This document shows positions 34,403 through 44,700 of a stretch of DNA of 64,000 nucleotides, piece after piece. The notes beneath the pieces are model-generated. The model saw only the letters and a program-made list of their open reading frames with translations, searched no databases and was not told the DNA's origin. Source of the DNA: Bugula neritina (lineage: Eukaryota > Bryozoa > Gymnolaemata > Cheilostomatida > Bugulidae); the NCBI GenBank assembly GCA_964035545.1, contig OZ037772.1:12713818-12777817 (forward strand), given 5' to 3'. Each line of letters starts with the position of its first letter. Within the stretch, counting starts at the first letter, position 1. The position numbers were made by a program, and so were the translations under genes.

Positions 34403-37400
34403 TTAGGAGGGCCTAAACAAGAAGATTAGTTTTTGAATTGGCCTCTCAAGCTGTGTTTCTGATTTTATTCTTCTACCCTTTCTGTCTAACTTTTCTGCAT
34501 CAGCTATGCTAAGCCTAACTCTCCTAACTAAGTTGTCATCACTAGGAAATACTTCCACTACTCTGCCTAATGGCCAATCTCGCCTGTTTTTGTCATCACT
34601 AACTAAAAGTACTACATCTCCCACAGCAATGTTAGCAGCCCTTTTCAACCATTTTGGCCTGGATTGAATTTGTTGCAAATAATGAGTGCGCCAACGTTTC
34701 CAAAATTGATTTACCAACCCTTGAACTACTCTCCAACGTTTTCTACAGTATACATCTTGTTCATCAAATTGACCAGGAGGAGGCAACACTACTTTGGACT
34801 TCATAGTTAATAGTTGGTTGGGAGTTAGTGGCATTGGGTAACTTTCATCTGTTTGAGATATTAGTGGCCTGCAGTTAACTATTGCCATTACCTCATATAA
34901 TAAAGTCCGCAGTGTACTAGTATCTAGCCTTGTGCTGTTTATAGCTAGCATTGAGTTTAAGACAGACCTGATTGTTCTTATGTGGCGCTCCCAGACACCA
35001 CCCATGTGACTTGAGTGGGGAGTGTTTGTAACCCACTCGAAGCTATTACTTTCAGAAAAGCTTTCAATTTTTCTAGTTGCTTCTTTTGCAACACTTGCTA
35101 GCTCATTAGCAGCACCTATAAAATTAGTTCCCCTATCAGTGTGTAATTGTCTGATGGGCCCTCTAATAGCTATGAAACAGCGCAATGCATTTATAAAGGC
35201 ATCAGTAGATAAATCGTCCACTAACTCAATGTGAATAGCCCTAGAAGCCATGCATGTGAATATAACCCCATATTTTTTTAATTCTTTTCTGTTATCCTTA
35301 ACAACAAATGGGCCAAAACAATCACTGCCTACATATGTGAATGGAGGGGTTGGTTCTATTCGTTTAGATGGTAAATCTGCCATTTTTTGAATTTCTGGTG
35401 CACTTCGTGTTTTCCTACATGTGACACAATTAGCTATTTGAGAGGAGACCAAAGAATTACAGCCTAAAATCCAATAGCCTGAATTTTGAATTTGAGCAAT
35501 TGTCATCCCTCGACCTTGGTGCATTACTTGTTTGTGACAGTGGTCAACTACTAACTTAGTGATGTGAGACTTTTTTGGCAAAATAATAGGGTGCTTTTCA
35601 CCATAGGCAAGGCTTGAATTTTTTAGTCTTCCCCCTACTCTTAGCATATCATTTTTATCAGTAAATGGGTCAAGTTTGAGTATTTTGTTACTCTTGGTAA
35701 CTTTTCCAGCCTTAATTTCCTTGCATTCATTAGCTAGGAACTCCATTTGAGCCCATTTTAAAATTTGCATCTTTGCCTTTTCAGTTGATGCCACATCTGA
35801 CATAACTGTGGTTTTGGTTTGTTTACATTTAGCCCTAGCTATCTTTTGTAGTGTACTAATTGCTCTAACAGCTGATGAGAGGCTAGAGAAAGCTTTGAAT
35901 TTCTCATTCCATGATTTACTGAGGTCATTTACTGCAACAACATGTGTGGTGGCTTTGACCTCTGGGTCATCACTAGCAATATCAAATTTGTTCCGAGTGG
36001 TTAGCATGTGAGTCAAATCTGGCTCGTGTAGAAAGCCAGGCCCATTGAACCAACAGGAATCTAGCAACTTGGCAATAGATGAAATTCCCCTAGATGCTAT
36101 ATCAGCTGGGTTAGATTGTGTGTTAATGTACTGCCATTGGTTAGGTGTACTAAGATCTCTAATTTGTTGCACTCTATTTGCAACATAAACATGAAACCTC
36201 TTTACCTCATTGGTTATGTAGCCTAGAACAACTTTTGAATCTGTCCAAAATATTTCATCTGTGATATTTTCAATTTTAAGATCTGCTTTAAGAGAATCAG
36301 CCAATTTTGCAGACATTACAGCTGCTTGTAGTTCAGCCTGAGGTATGGTTACTGACTTATTCAATGGAATTACTCTGGATTTAGCGCTAAGCAAAGCAAC
36401 ATGAACATCACCATGGTTGTTTACAAGTCTGATATAGGAGCATTGACCATAACCTATTGCACTAGCATCTGAAAAGTGATGCAGCTCAGTTTTCACAATT
36501 GTATCAAAATTAGCAGGATATATGCATCTAGGTATTGCTACATTGTCTAGCATGTTAAATTCATGTTTCCAGGAGAGCCACTGAGCACTAACATCTTCAT
36601 TTACTGGGGCATCCCATGTTGTCCCATCTTTACATATAGATTGCAAAATCTTTTTGCCACACAGTATGAAAGGAGATAAGAAGCCTAGAGGGTCAAATAA
36701 AGATGCTACTGTTGACAAAATTCTACGCTTTGTAGCTGGCTCAATTTGTTTGAGATTCATTGAGAATTTAAAATTGTCAGACTGCGTGCACCATTTAATG
36801 CCTAATGCTCTTTCCATGGGCAGAACACTGTTGCCTGTGTTCAAATTCAAGTCCTTAATTGTTTCAGCTTTTTCTGAATTTGGTATTGTATCTAGGAGTT
36901 GTGTACTGTTGCTTACAAACTTATGCAACCTAATATTTCCTGTTTTGCAAAGATCCACTGCTTGAGAAATTACATTGGCCATGTCTGTTACTGAATTTAA
37001 GCTCAATAATCCATCATCAACATAGAAATCATTGATTATAAAATCTTTAGCTCTAACACTGTGTTCATCGTTTGCATCGTGATTTTTATTTGCCAAGTAA
37101 CGTAAACCAAAGGTGGCGCATCCTGGTGAAGATGTCGCACCAAACAAATGTACAGTCATTCTGTACTCTGCTACTTTGGTTAAACTAGCATCAGTGTACC
37201 ATAAAAACCGAAGGTAGTCTCTGTCATTTTTGTGAACTTTGAACATGTGGAACATTTTCTGTATGTCGCACATAATCCCTACTTGGCCTTTTCTAAATCT
37301 GTGTAGAACACCTACCAGCCTATTCATTAGGTCAGGGCCCTGAATAAGATGGTCATTGAGAGACAAGTTTGCATATTTAGCACTACAATCAAAAACTACT

Positions 37401-40336
37401 CGGATTTTCCCTGGTTTTTTGGGATGATAGACACCAAAATGTGGTATGTACCATGTACTGTTGTTTTGAGATTTTTCACACTCTGGCACTAGCTCAGCAT
37501 CACCAGCATCAATTACGTCATTCATGAATTTTAAATAATCCTGCTTCAAGTGCTCATTCTTGCTAAGTTTAGTCTTAAGTGACTCAAGTCGCTTTTCAGC
37601 CATCAAGCGGTTATTGGGTAGGTAGGGCTTGGCATCAGTTTTAAATGGCAAAGGCATGGTGATATAACCCCCTTCATTTTGCTCAATACCTGCTTCTAAT
37701 TTGGAAACAAATAGCTTATCTTCTTGTGACATAGTTGTGCATGCTCTAGTTTGATTTTCCATGAAGTCTTGCTGTAGCAATTCAAGTACATTTTGAGGCA
37801 ATATTTGCTTGCTTGAGTTTGCAGTAGCACAATCAAAGGTTACAGCTGTCTGTTCATTTTTGCATGCATGCTCATTGGTCAAGGTTACTGTCCTACAGCA
37901 CGTGCTAAATTGCTTACTGCCAGGGTAGCTGGTATTTCCCACAATGCACCACCCTAGAGGTGTTCTAACAGCAAATGGGTCAGTGTCATGAGATCCTACT
38001 ATTAACTGCTGTGGCATAAGTGCTTTAGACACATCATAACCAATTAGCATAGAAACTGGTACATTTTCAAGACTTGGGAATTCATGTGCTATTTGCTGCA
38101 AATGAGGCCATGCATTTGCTACTTTGGCAGATGGAATATGTGACTTGTCAAGGGGAATAACTTTAGTTGAATATGCACAAGGAATAGCTATTTTGTCAGC
38201 ATTGTTATACCCACGAACCATCAAACCACTGTACCTACAGCATTCATTTGAGCTTTTAGTGCCATTCATAGTTGTAAGTTTTAATGAGGTTGCTTCACCT
38301 GGTGCATTTAAACAATCTGCTGCTTGAGTTGTAATAAAGGTAGTGTCAGACATGGTATCAAGCATAGCATATACCAAGATTTCCTTTTCGGGTGCACTTG
38401 CATCACACAGCCAGACTGGCACTACCATGGAACTCAGGCCAGAATTAGCTCTTACAGTACTACAGTTGTTTGCATTGCTAGCACTATCTATGTTTGATGC
38501 TACATTTCCTTTATCATTGGTTACACTGCTTTTGCTAGTAACTTTGCTACTATAATGACCATCATTTTGGGTATAACTTCCACTATTAGACGGAGACCTT
38601 CCAATATTCCCTGCATTGTCACGTGTACTACCATAATGCATGCTAGTGGGGTGCTTGCCTTGGCATTTTTTGCAGATACATACTTTGTTGCATTGAGCCT
38701 TGATGTGATTTGCCTTAAGGCATTGAAAACAAAGCCTATATCTACTTGCATACTGCTTTCTTTCATGTACTGACAACTTGCCAAACTTGAAGCATTCATC
38801 AATTTCGTGGTTACTCATGTCACAAAATATACAGTGCTTGCTTGATGTAAGAGAAGTTACACGTGTGTTAGCCACTGGTTTACTATAACTGCTGCTTATT
38901 GGTCTTTTAGCATCTATCCTATCAGCATGGTCCACACTAGCTGTCACAGGGTCATTAATAATATCAGATTCAGTTTTTACAAACTCTACAAACAAGCCAA
39001 ACTTTGGATAAGCACCATTTGCCTTTCTAAATTGCGTTAACTTCCTTTTCCACCTACTTGACATCCAGTCAGGAAGTTTTTCATACATGGATTTATTTTG
39101 CTGAGAATCATTGAGAATATTTAACTCATCAAATCTAAGCATGGCAGCTTCACATTGGCACAAGAAATCTGAATATTTCTGAATAGAAATTCTGTCATGA
39201 GGTTTGATCTTAGGCCAATTATTTAGTTTTGTTCTAAAGGATTCAGCTACTGTATAGCTAGAACCAAAACGTTCACGTAAAATTTCCTTTGCCTTACAAT
39301 ATGCATCATCACAATTTAGTAGGAAATATCCACTAATTGCCTCCCTTGCACTACCTCCCACATATTTTTTCAAATAATGAATTCTATCAGATTCAGGAAT
39401 ACTAGTTCTCTCAATAAGAGTTCTAAGGGAAATTTCCCAATCAGCATACTCAAGAGGGTTGCCACAGAAAACTGGTGGTTCAGGTATGGGGAGACGATTT
39501 ACATGCATAGCTTTAGTTATAGAATCTGCAAGGACATGTATATCACTGATATTGTTACTGCTCAAAGACTGCCCGTTACCTATTGCTGGATGCTCATTGT
39601 TTAAACTAGGTGCTATAACATTCAAATTTTCACCTACAGCTACTCTTTCGAGAGGAGGAATGATTGGGTCGCCATGCAAAGAAATTACATCAAGAGCGTC
39701 TTCTATTTCCTCCCTCTCATCTACATCATATTCTTCTAATACGTCACGCCTAACCATAATTCTTTGCTTTTTAGCTTCTAATTCGCTAGCTTGCAATTCT
39801 AATTGCATTGCATCTATTTGTGCTTTCAACTGTGCTTGCTTTCTTAAAGTTTCTAACTCTATATCAACATTTGCTGCTGCAAGTTTATTCTTAACCACTC
39901 GAATTGACCTATTACTTTTAGCGGAAATGCTACTAGCCTTAGTTGAATGCTTAGGGCTTTGAACTTCAAGAGGAGGTGAGGCACTGTGTTGCCCTTGATC
40001 AATTTCAGTACTTTTTGGCATAGATTCAAGAACTTTAGCCATTGTTTCTACTTGCTTAGCTACCTCACTAAGATCTTCACTACTACTGCTAGTTGGTAAA
40101 TTGCCAAGAACATGCAGCTCGGTTTGAGCTTCTAAAACTGCGCTTTGCATCTCAGAAATGTTTTCTGGATTATTAACTGGTTGACTTTTCAACAGCTTGT
40201 TAAATTTACGGATACAAGAATTTACAGACTTTAATCCTTTTACCAGCTCATTTTCTTGAGCCTTTTCAGATAAACCCCTAGTTCTGCTACTTTTCCTAGT
40301 TTCAGAAATACGGCTACCACTATGTATAGAAGACAT
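34403..40336 (-). CDS. BEL/Pao Gag-Pol polyprotein
   Basis: 1,977 residues from the ATG at 40334-40336; the frame is open a few codons further. Domain order by rough residue: coiled coil 160-212; Gag (DUF1759-like, FCGNPLEYADWE) about 295-440; Cys/His zinc fingers CIFCDMSNH to CICKKCQGKH 500-560; aspartic protease LDTMSDTTFI about 660; reverse transcriptase with YVDD about 1104; RNase H (HHFSDAS about 1286, WTDSK, NPADIASRG); integrase zinc finger ending CVTC about 1640; integrase core with Asp in SDCFGP, LHTDRG about 1732 and Glu in GGVWERH about 1780; and a DUF5641-like C-terminus (GDVVLLVSDD). All catalytic motifs are present with no stop or frameshift, so the copy is probably competent. 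Protease has LDT-x-SD, a form common in this clade. Confidence 0.95.
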   Translation of the reverse strand: MSSIHSGSRISETRKSSRTRGLSEKAQENELVKGLKSVNSCIRKFNKLLKSQPVNNPENISEMQSAVLEAQTELHVLGNLPTSSSSEDLSEVAKQVETMAKVLESMPKSTEIDQGQHSASPPLEVQSPKHSTKASSISAKSNRSIRVVKNKLAAANVDIELETLRKQAQLKAQIDAMQLELQASELEAKKQRIMVRRDVLEEYDVDEREEIEDALDVISLHGDPIIPPLERVAVGENLNVIAPSLNNEHPAIGNGQSLSSNNISDIHVLADSITKAMHVNRLPIPEPPVFCGNPLEYADWEISLRTLIERTSIPESDRIHYLKKYVGGSAREAISGYFLLNCDDAYCKAKEILRERFGSSYTVAESFRTKLNNWPKIKPHDRISIQKYSDFLCQCEAAMLRFDELNILNDSQQNKSMYEKLPDWMSSRWKRKLTQFRKANGAYPKFGLFVEFVKTESDIINDPVTASVDHADRIDAKRPISSSYSKPVANTRVTSLTSSKHCIFCDMSNHEIDECFKFGKLSVHERKQYASRYRLCFQCLKANHIKAQCNKVCICKKCQGKHPTSMHYGSTRDNAGNIGRSPSNSGSYTQNDGHYSSKVTSKSSVTNDKGNVASNIDSASNANNCSTVRANSGLSSMVVPVWLCDASAPEKEILVYAMLDTMSDTTFITTQAADCLNAPGEATSLKLTTMNGTKSSNECCRYSGLMVRGYNNADKIAIPCAYSTKVIPLDKSHIPSAKVANAWPHLQQIAHEFPSLENVPVSMLIGYDVSKALMPQQLIVGSHDTDPFAVRTPLGWCIVGNTSYPGSKQFSTCCRTVTLTNEHACKNEQTAVTFDCATANSSKQILPQNVLELLQQDFMENQTRACTTMSQEDKLFVSKLEAGIEQNEGGYITMPLPFKTDAKPYLPNNRLMAEKRLESLKTKLSKNEHLKQDYLKFMNDVIDAGDAELVPECEKSQNNSTWYIPHFGVYHPKKPGKIRVVFDCSAKYANLSLNDHLIQGPDLMNRLVGVLHRFRKGQVGIMCDIQKMFHMFKVHKNDRDYLRFLWYTDASLTKVAEYRMTVHLFGATSSPGCATFGLRYLANKNHDANDEHSVRAKDFIINDFYVDDGLLSLNSVTDMANVISQAVDLCKTGNIRLHKFVSNSTQLLDTIPNSEKAETIKDLNLNTGNSVLPMERALGIKWCTQSDNFKFSMNLKQIEPATKRRILSTVASLFDPLGFLSPFILCGKKILQSICKDGTTWDAPVNEDVSAQWLSWKHEFNMLDNVAIPRCIYPANFDTIVKTELHHFSDASAIGYGQCSYIRLVNNHGDVHVALLSAKSRVIPLNKSVTIPQAELQAAVMSAKLADSLKADLKIENITDEIFWTDSKVVLGYITNEVKRFHVYVANRVQQIRDLSTPNQWQYINTQSNPADIASRGISSIAKLLDSCWFNGPGFLHEPDLTHMLTTRNKFDIASDDPEVKATTHVVAVNDLSKSWNEKFKAFSSLSSAVRAISTLQKIARAKCKQTKTTVMSDVASTEKAKMQILKWAQMEFLANECKEIKAGKVTKSNKILKLDPFTDKNDMLRVGGRLKNSSLAYGEKHPIILPKKSHITKLVVDHCHKQVMHQGRGMTIAQIQNSGYWILGCNSLVSSQIANCVTCRKTRSAPEIQKMADLPSKRIEPTPPFTYVGSDCFGPFVVKDNRKELKKYGVIFTCMASRAIHIELVDDLSTDAFINALRCFIAIRGPIRQLHTDRGTNFIGAANELASVAKEATRKIESFSESNSFEWVTNTPHSSHMGGVWERHIRTIRSVLNSMLAINSTRLDTSTLRTLLYEVMAIVNCRPLISQTDESYPMPLTPNQLLTMKSKVVLPPPGQFDEQDVYCRKRWRVVQGLVNQFWKRWRTHYLQQIQSRPKWLKRAANIAVGDVVLLVSDDKNRRDWPLGRVVEVFPSDDNLVRRVRLSIADAEKLDRKGRRIKSETQLERPIQKLIFLFRPS

Positions 40337-40882
40337 GATTTTTGTTTCAAACACCACTTAAAACGTTACAACTAATTTGTCAAGTAATTACTAAGCAATT
40401 TTCCTAACCTATGAATTCATCAACCTAACACCACCAGAAAATGCCAACTAATTAATTTCAACAATTAACAAGGAACCGACCTCACCCTCAATGCAAGGTC
40501 ATCACATGCAATACAACAAAGGGACCAAATAATACTCCTATATACTAAGTTACTATAAGCCCTAGATTGCCTGGTATTTAAGAATATAATTGCTCACCCC
40601 TTCTTCTACTTCCGGAATGAATGGAGGTTTCAATTAATTCCAAATGAAATGTTAATGTTAATGCTGAAATTGTCCTCTTGGCTGAAGGTACGACTTCTTG
40701 GAAAGGAGTGGGTAGGTAGTAGGGAAAATGCTGCGAAATGGAACTTGACGGACTGCTATCTCTAGTTGGAGACGAGGACTTCACTGCCGACTCTCACAAC
40801 CACTTGGAAAGGAATCTTTATTCTCTCACCACCACTTGGAAGCAGCGCTTTACTGCTTCACCACTTGAGATAAAGTTTTTAC

Positions 40883-41583
40883 TGTTGAGCAAGGTCTCGC
40901 CACAAAAATGGTTTTGGTACGGACTGAGAAGAAGTTTTAACAAATCTCTCACTTTTATTAATTTTCTTCTAAATCGTAAAAACTACAAGTAACATAAAGA
41001 ATACATATAGGTGTGCTAAAACTCATACAATACAGTTGTTCAAATACCAGCAAACATCACGATATAATATTAAAATATAACAGCAATAAAAATTGTAATA
41101 AAAGACATAAAGCATTATCAAGTTAAAAATAGCAAAGAATAATAATAAAATACCTTTATTCTCTTGACGAGCTTGCTATAATATCTTCAAAATTTAGCTC
41201 TTTGTCACTTAACTTAACAAAATAAGTAGCTCAGCTTAGGCTACATGAGTGACTGTCTTTTTGGAGTTTCAATGCTGCCTTAAATACCAGGGCAATCACA
41301 AAGAAAAGGTAATTACATCTAAATTTAGCTATAATTAGGGTCAGCTAACTATGGGGCACATGTAATAACCTCATAAAGGAAGATGGATCAGTTCCTGTCA
41401 AACCCATAAAAGCTGACTTCAACAAAGGTGGCGGTTAGGCTTTACCAATTATTAGGCAGCTGACTGCTGCACAGGAGAATGAACTATCTAATAATAACAA
41501 ATATCACCATTAAAAGCTAAAAATAAAAGTTCTAGTGGTATTTGTAACAAGGGCTATCATGCTTCTTTGTTAGATCCTTTACA
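40883..41583 (-). repeat. BEL/Pao 5' LTR
   Basis: Minus-strand orientation, begins TGTAAAGGATC and ends TTGCTCAACA. Same length and sequence as the copy at 33607-34307. Confidence 0.92.
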
Positions 41584-41601
41584 ATATATATATATATATA
41601 T

Positions 41602-41675
<74 letters not shown>
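41584..41675. repeat. TA microsatellite at the BEL insertion site
   Basis: TA repeat continuing the block at 32823-33606 that was split by the BEL/Pao insertion. Confidence 0.9.
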
Positions 41676-41678
<3 letters not shown>

Positions 41679-41725
41679 CATATATAATTAGTTTATGAAA
41701 TATTGTAAGAAGATGATAAACTAAC

Positions 41726-41783
41726 CAATTGTCATCATCAGCTGGCTGAGGGTTTACTCTTCGTCTAACTTTTGGGGGTCGCT
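41726..41783 (-). CDS. Basic/proline exon after the coiled coil, unit 2
   Basis: 58 bp, acceptor TATAATGCAG, donor TTG/GTTAGT. It encodes RPPKVRRRVNPQPADDDN. Without the splice the frame runs into the TA microsatellite and BEL LTR, so the donor is probably used. Confidence 0.5.
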
Positions 41784-44700
41784 CTGCATTATAGAAAGAA
41801 ATCTGACTAGCAACTTGACCATTAAAGATTTTAAAAAAAATGTACATATAATTAGCAGTTAGTGGAAAAATACATAGCCTGTTTTCTACATAGCGTATAA
41901 ACAGTATGCTAATCCCTGGGTTAATGAAGCTTTATTTGAAAAGTTAGAAGGAGATCTGAGCAAAAATGATAGAGCCTTCACACTTTTTAAAAAACAGCAG
42001 TAGCGAGTAGCATATCATACTTTAATTTGTTTTATTTCGACATAAAAATTATGACATTTATAACATAAAATAATATCTAATCTATAAACTTAACTTAGAA
42101 CACTTGTGGGCTCTAATAATGATTTAGCATTATATATGCATCTGTTCAGCAAGAAAAATTGAAGTTAATTATGAGAATAGGGAAATATTTTAAGTTAGCT
42201 ATTTTTAATAAATTGCTATCTTTAAAATTTTAAGTTGCAACAAGACATTTTTGACTCAACTTTTTAAACCCTAAATTTATTATCCTTCAACAAAGTTAAT
42301 AGGTAGTTATCTTACCTGTTTTTTCTAACCGTGAAATCATTTTTTCATATCTTATATTTTTCAAATTTATATACTCTGTTAAAGCGCTGATCTCTTCTCT
42401 CAACTTTTCATGCTCAGCTGCATGTTTCCGAAAGGTAGCGTCTACTCTATCTTTGAATGGCAAATCTTTATGTCTTTGTATGGAATAGCCAACTTCGTCT
42501 CTCAGCCTAATGAATTTCTCTTCCACTTCTGTTTGTCTCTGTCTCAGCTCGGCAGCTTCTTGTTGGCTGATGCTAGACCCCAGCTGACTTCTGTACTGCT
42601 CAAAGTCATCATCAGCTCGACGGTACAACTGCAGACACTCTCTTGTCCCAGAGGTGCCTTCTCTGTCATAATCTCTGAGTGACAATTCCTCAACAACTGC
42701 ATCAAGCTCTGGCATCAACTTGTAGACTTTGCTATCGACTAGTTTAATGGGAATGTTTTTTTCATCCATTTCACTCTCAGCCTACACCATATAAAACTCA
42801 GCTGAAAAAATTAGTACTTTCACGACTTTCATCCTACAATTATTTGATCTAGACTACGTTCATGTAAACAGGATAGAGCTTTATTGTTGAATAGTATATA
42901 GTTAATTATTTTCCTAAAATCAAGAAGATATTAAGGTATAAAAAAATTATGTCCACACATGCAGCAGCTCATGCATGTTAATGTCTGTTTGAAAAAGCAC
43001 ATTTTTTTACCATATATGTAACAGAATATTAGTTTGAAAATATTTTAACATGCAGGCAGTCTATCTTTGTATATGGCCTATATTATATATATTAAATGTA
43101 AATTTAAAAAACTATAAGATATTTTTTAAATCTTTGATCTATGTGTGAATCAAATTGTTAGAATTTAAACTAATAGTACTAAAATCTTAGTACTGCTGAG
43201 GTTAAACAAAACTATCTAATATCTACAGCTATATTCAACTAACCCGCACTGGCTTGACGTAGTTTATCTTCTCGTTTTCTGTTTCTCTGGGTGCACCCTA
43301 CAAAGTTTCATAGATGTTAAACACTTACAAGCTACAAAACAAAATATTCCAATACTTGCCAATTATTAATACATTGATTGCAAATTTAGCAATAATATTT
43401 GGTTGTATAGATAATGAGTTTAGGTTTTGACCCTCATTTCTGTTTTCACAAGCAGCTATAAAACGAACCTGCTTATAGAGCGTTTCAGGGCCTAGCAGAG
43501 TTTGTCCTTTAGATGCAGAGTCTGGTGGTAAGCAGTCCTGAAATTTATAACACTACACAGAGAGAAATATTAGTGCAGTGCTTGCACTAAAGCTGTTCAA
43601 AGAGCCTTTTATTGTCGGTATAGCCTGCACCACACCTTTAATAGTTGTTAGACCTGCACTTATTTTGATGAAATTGAAAATTAATCCGATTAGTGTAAGC
43701 TGAAAAATATTTTGTAGTAGCTCTGAAACCACTTAGTTGTTAAGTCAACGCTACTTTTCACAAGTATTACGTAATTATCATCCCTAGGTCTTAATGAAGC
43801 TAAACAGTAATTGATAGGAGCAGAAAGTGAGGTCAATGCTACAACTACATATGTTTAAGCAAAATTTTATTTACATAAGAATTATGGAACAATCCGCAAT
43901 TGTGCACCTAACAACATTATCCGTTCACATGTGCACTAATGATGATCACAAACCTTTATAGGAAGCTAGGATAGAGTTGAACCCTACATTTGGGTCATTT
44001 CGATTGGTGCTTCCCAGTTAGATGCTATTTATACATTTTACGTGCAATTTATTTGAATACTATTGAAATTTATGTGCATTTAAAAAAATTTGAGTCAATT
44101 GCTTTTTATAATTGGCACACAAATAAATTTCTTTGCTCTGCATAAACCTATTAATTTTGCATTTTCTATATTTGTTGTTTTTTGAAAAAATGTTATTATT
44201 AATGCATTTAATGGTTTTTTTCAACACAAATTTGAAAAAATTTAAATATTATTGCAATTATATCATATTAATGGTTATTTTATGTTTAGCAATTGATATG
44301 AAAGTTATAATTTTATAAGGGTATATAGGTATATAATACTTAGTACCAAAACAAAGAATACAACCTAACTGAGGAGCATATAAGTGGAATGAAACTCCTT
44401 CAACCTACTAGCTGTTTATGATTTCGGAATTTTTTTGAACCCAAGACATTTTCAAATAGCTTGTTACCAGACTACTATTAAACATTGCCCCAATCCGTTT
44501 ATCAAAGACTTAAGTTGAATTTATCAACAAAAAATTTCAACTGCACATATCTCTTGCATGGGTAGTTTAGGCTTCACTAGTCAATTTCATTCATGGAAAG
44601 GAAAGCCAACTAATTTAAAATGTGTGTAAAAGAGAAATCAGGGAGATGCATCATTAAACTCCAATGTACTCAGTTATCAGCAAATGTGTTTCAAACAAGA

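Larger units (their letters stand above)
33607..41583 (-). mobile_element. Complete BEL/Pao LTR retrotransposon
   Basis: 7,977-bp element on the minus strand with two 701-bp LTRs, one uninterrupted polyprotein, a purine tract before the 3' LTR and a possible ATATA target duplication (33602-33606 and 41584-41588; ambiguous because the site is a TA microsatellite). LTR copies looked identical everywhere I compared them, indicating recent insertion. It lies in the large intron or spacer between RING-coiled coil unit 2 and the GTPase exons. Confidence 0.93.

Noticed and set aside
34403-40357. Frames on the plus strand within the BEL/Pao polyprotein
   Set aside because: They are antisense shadows of the 1,977-residue coding region.
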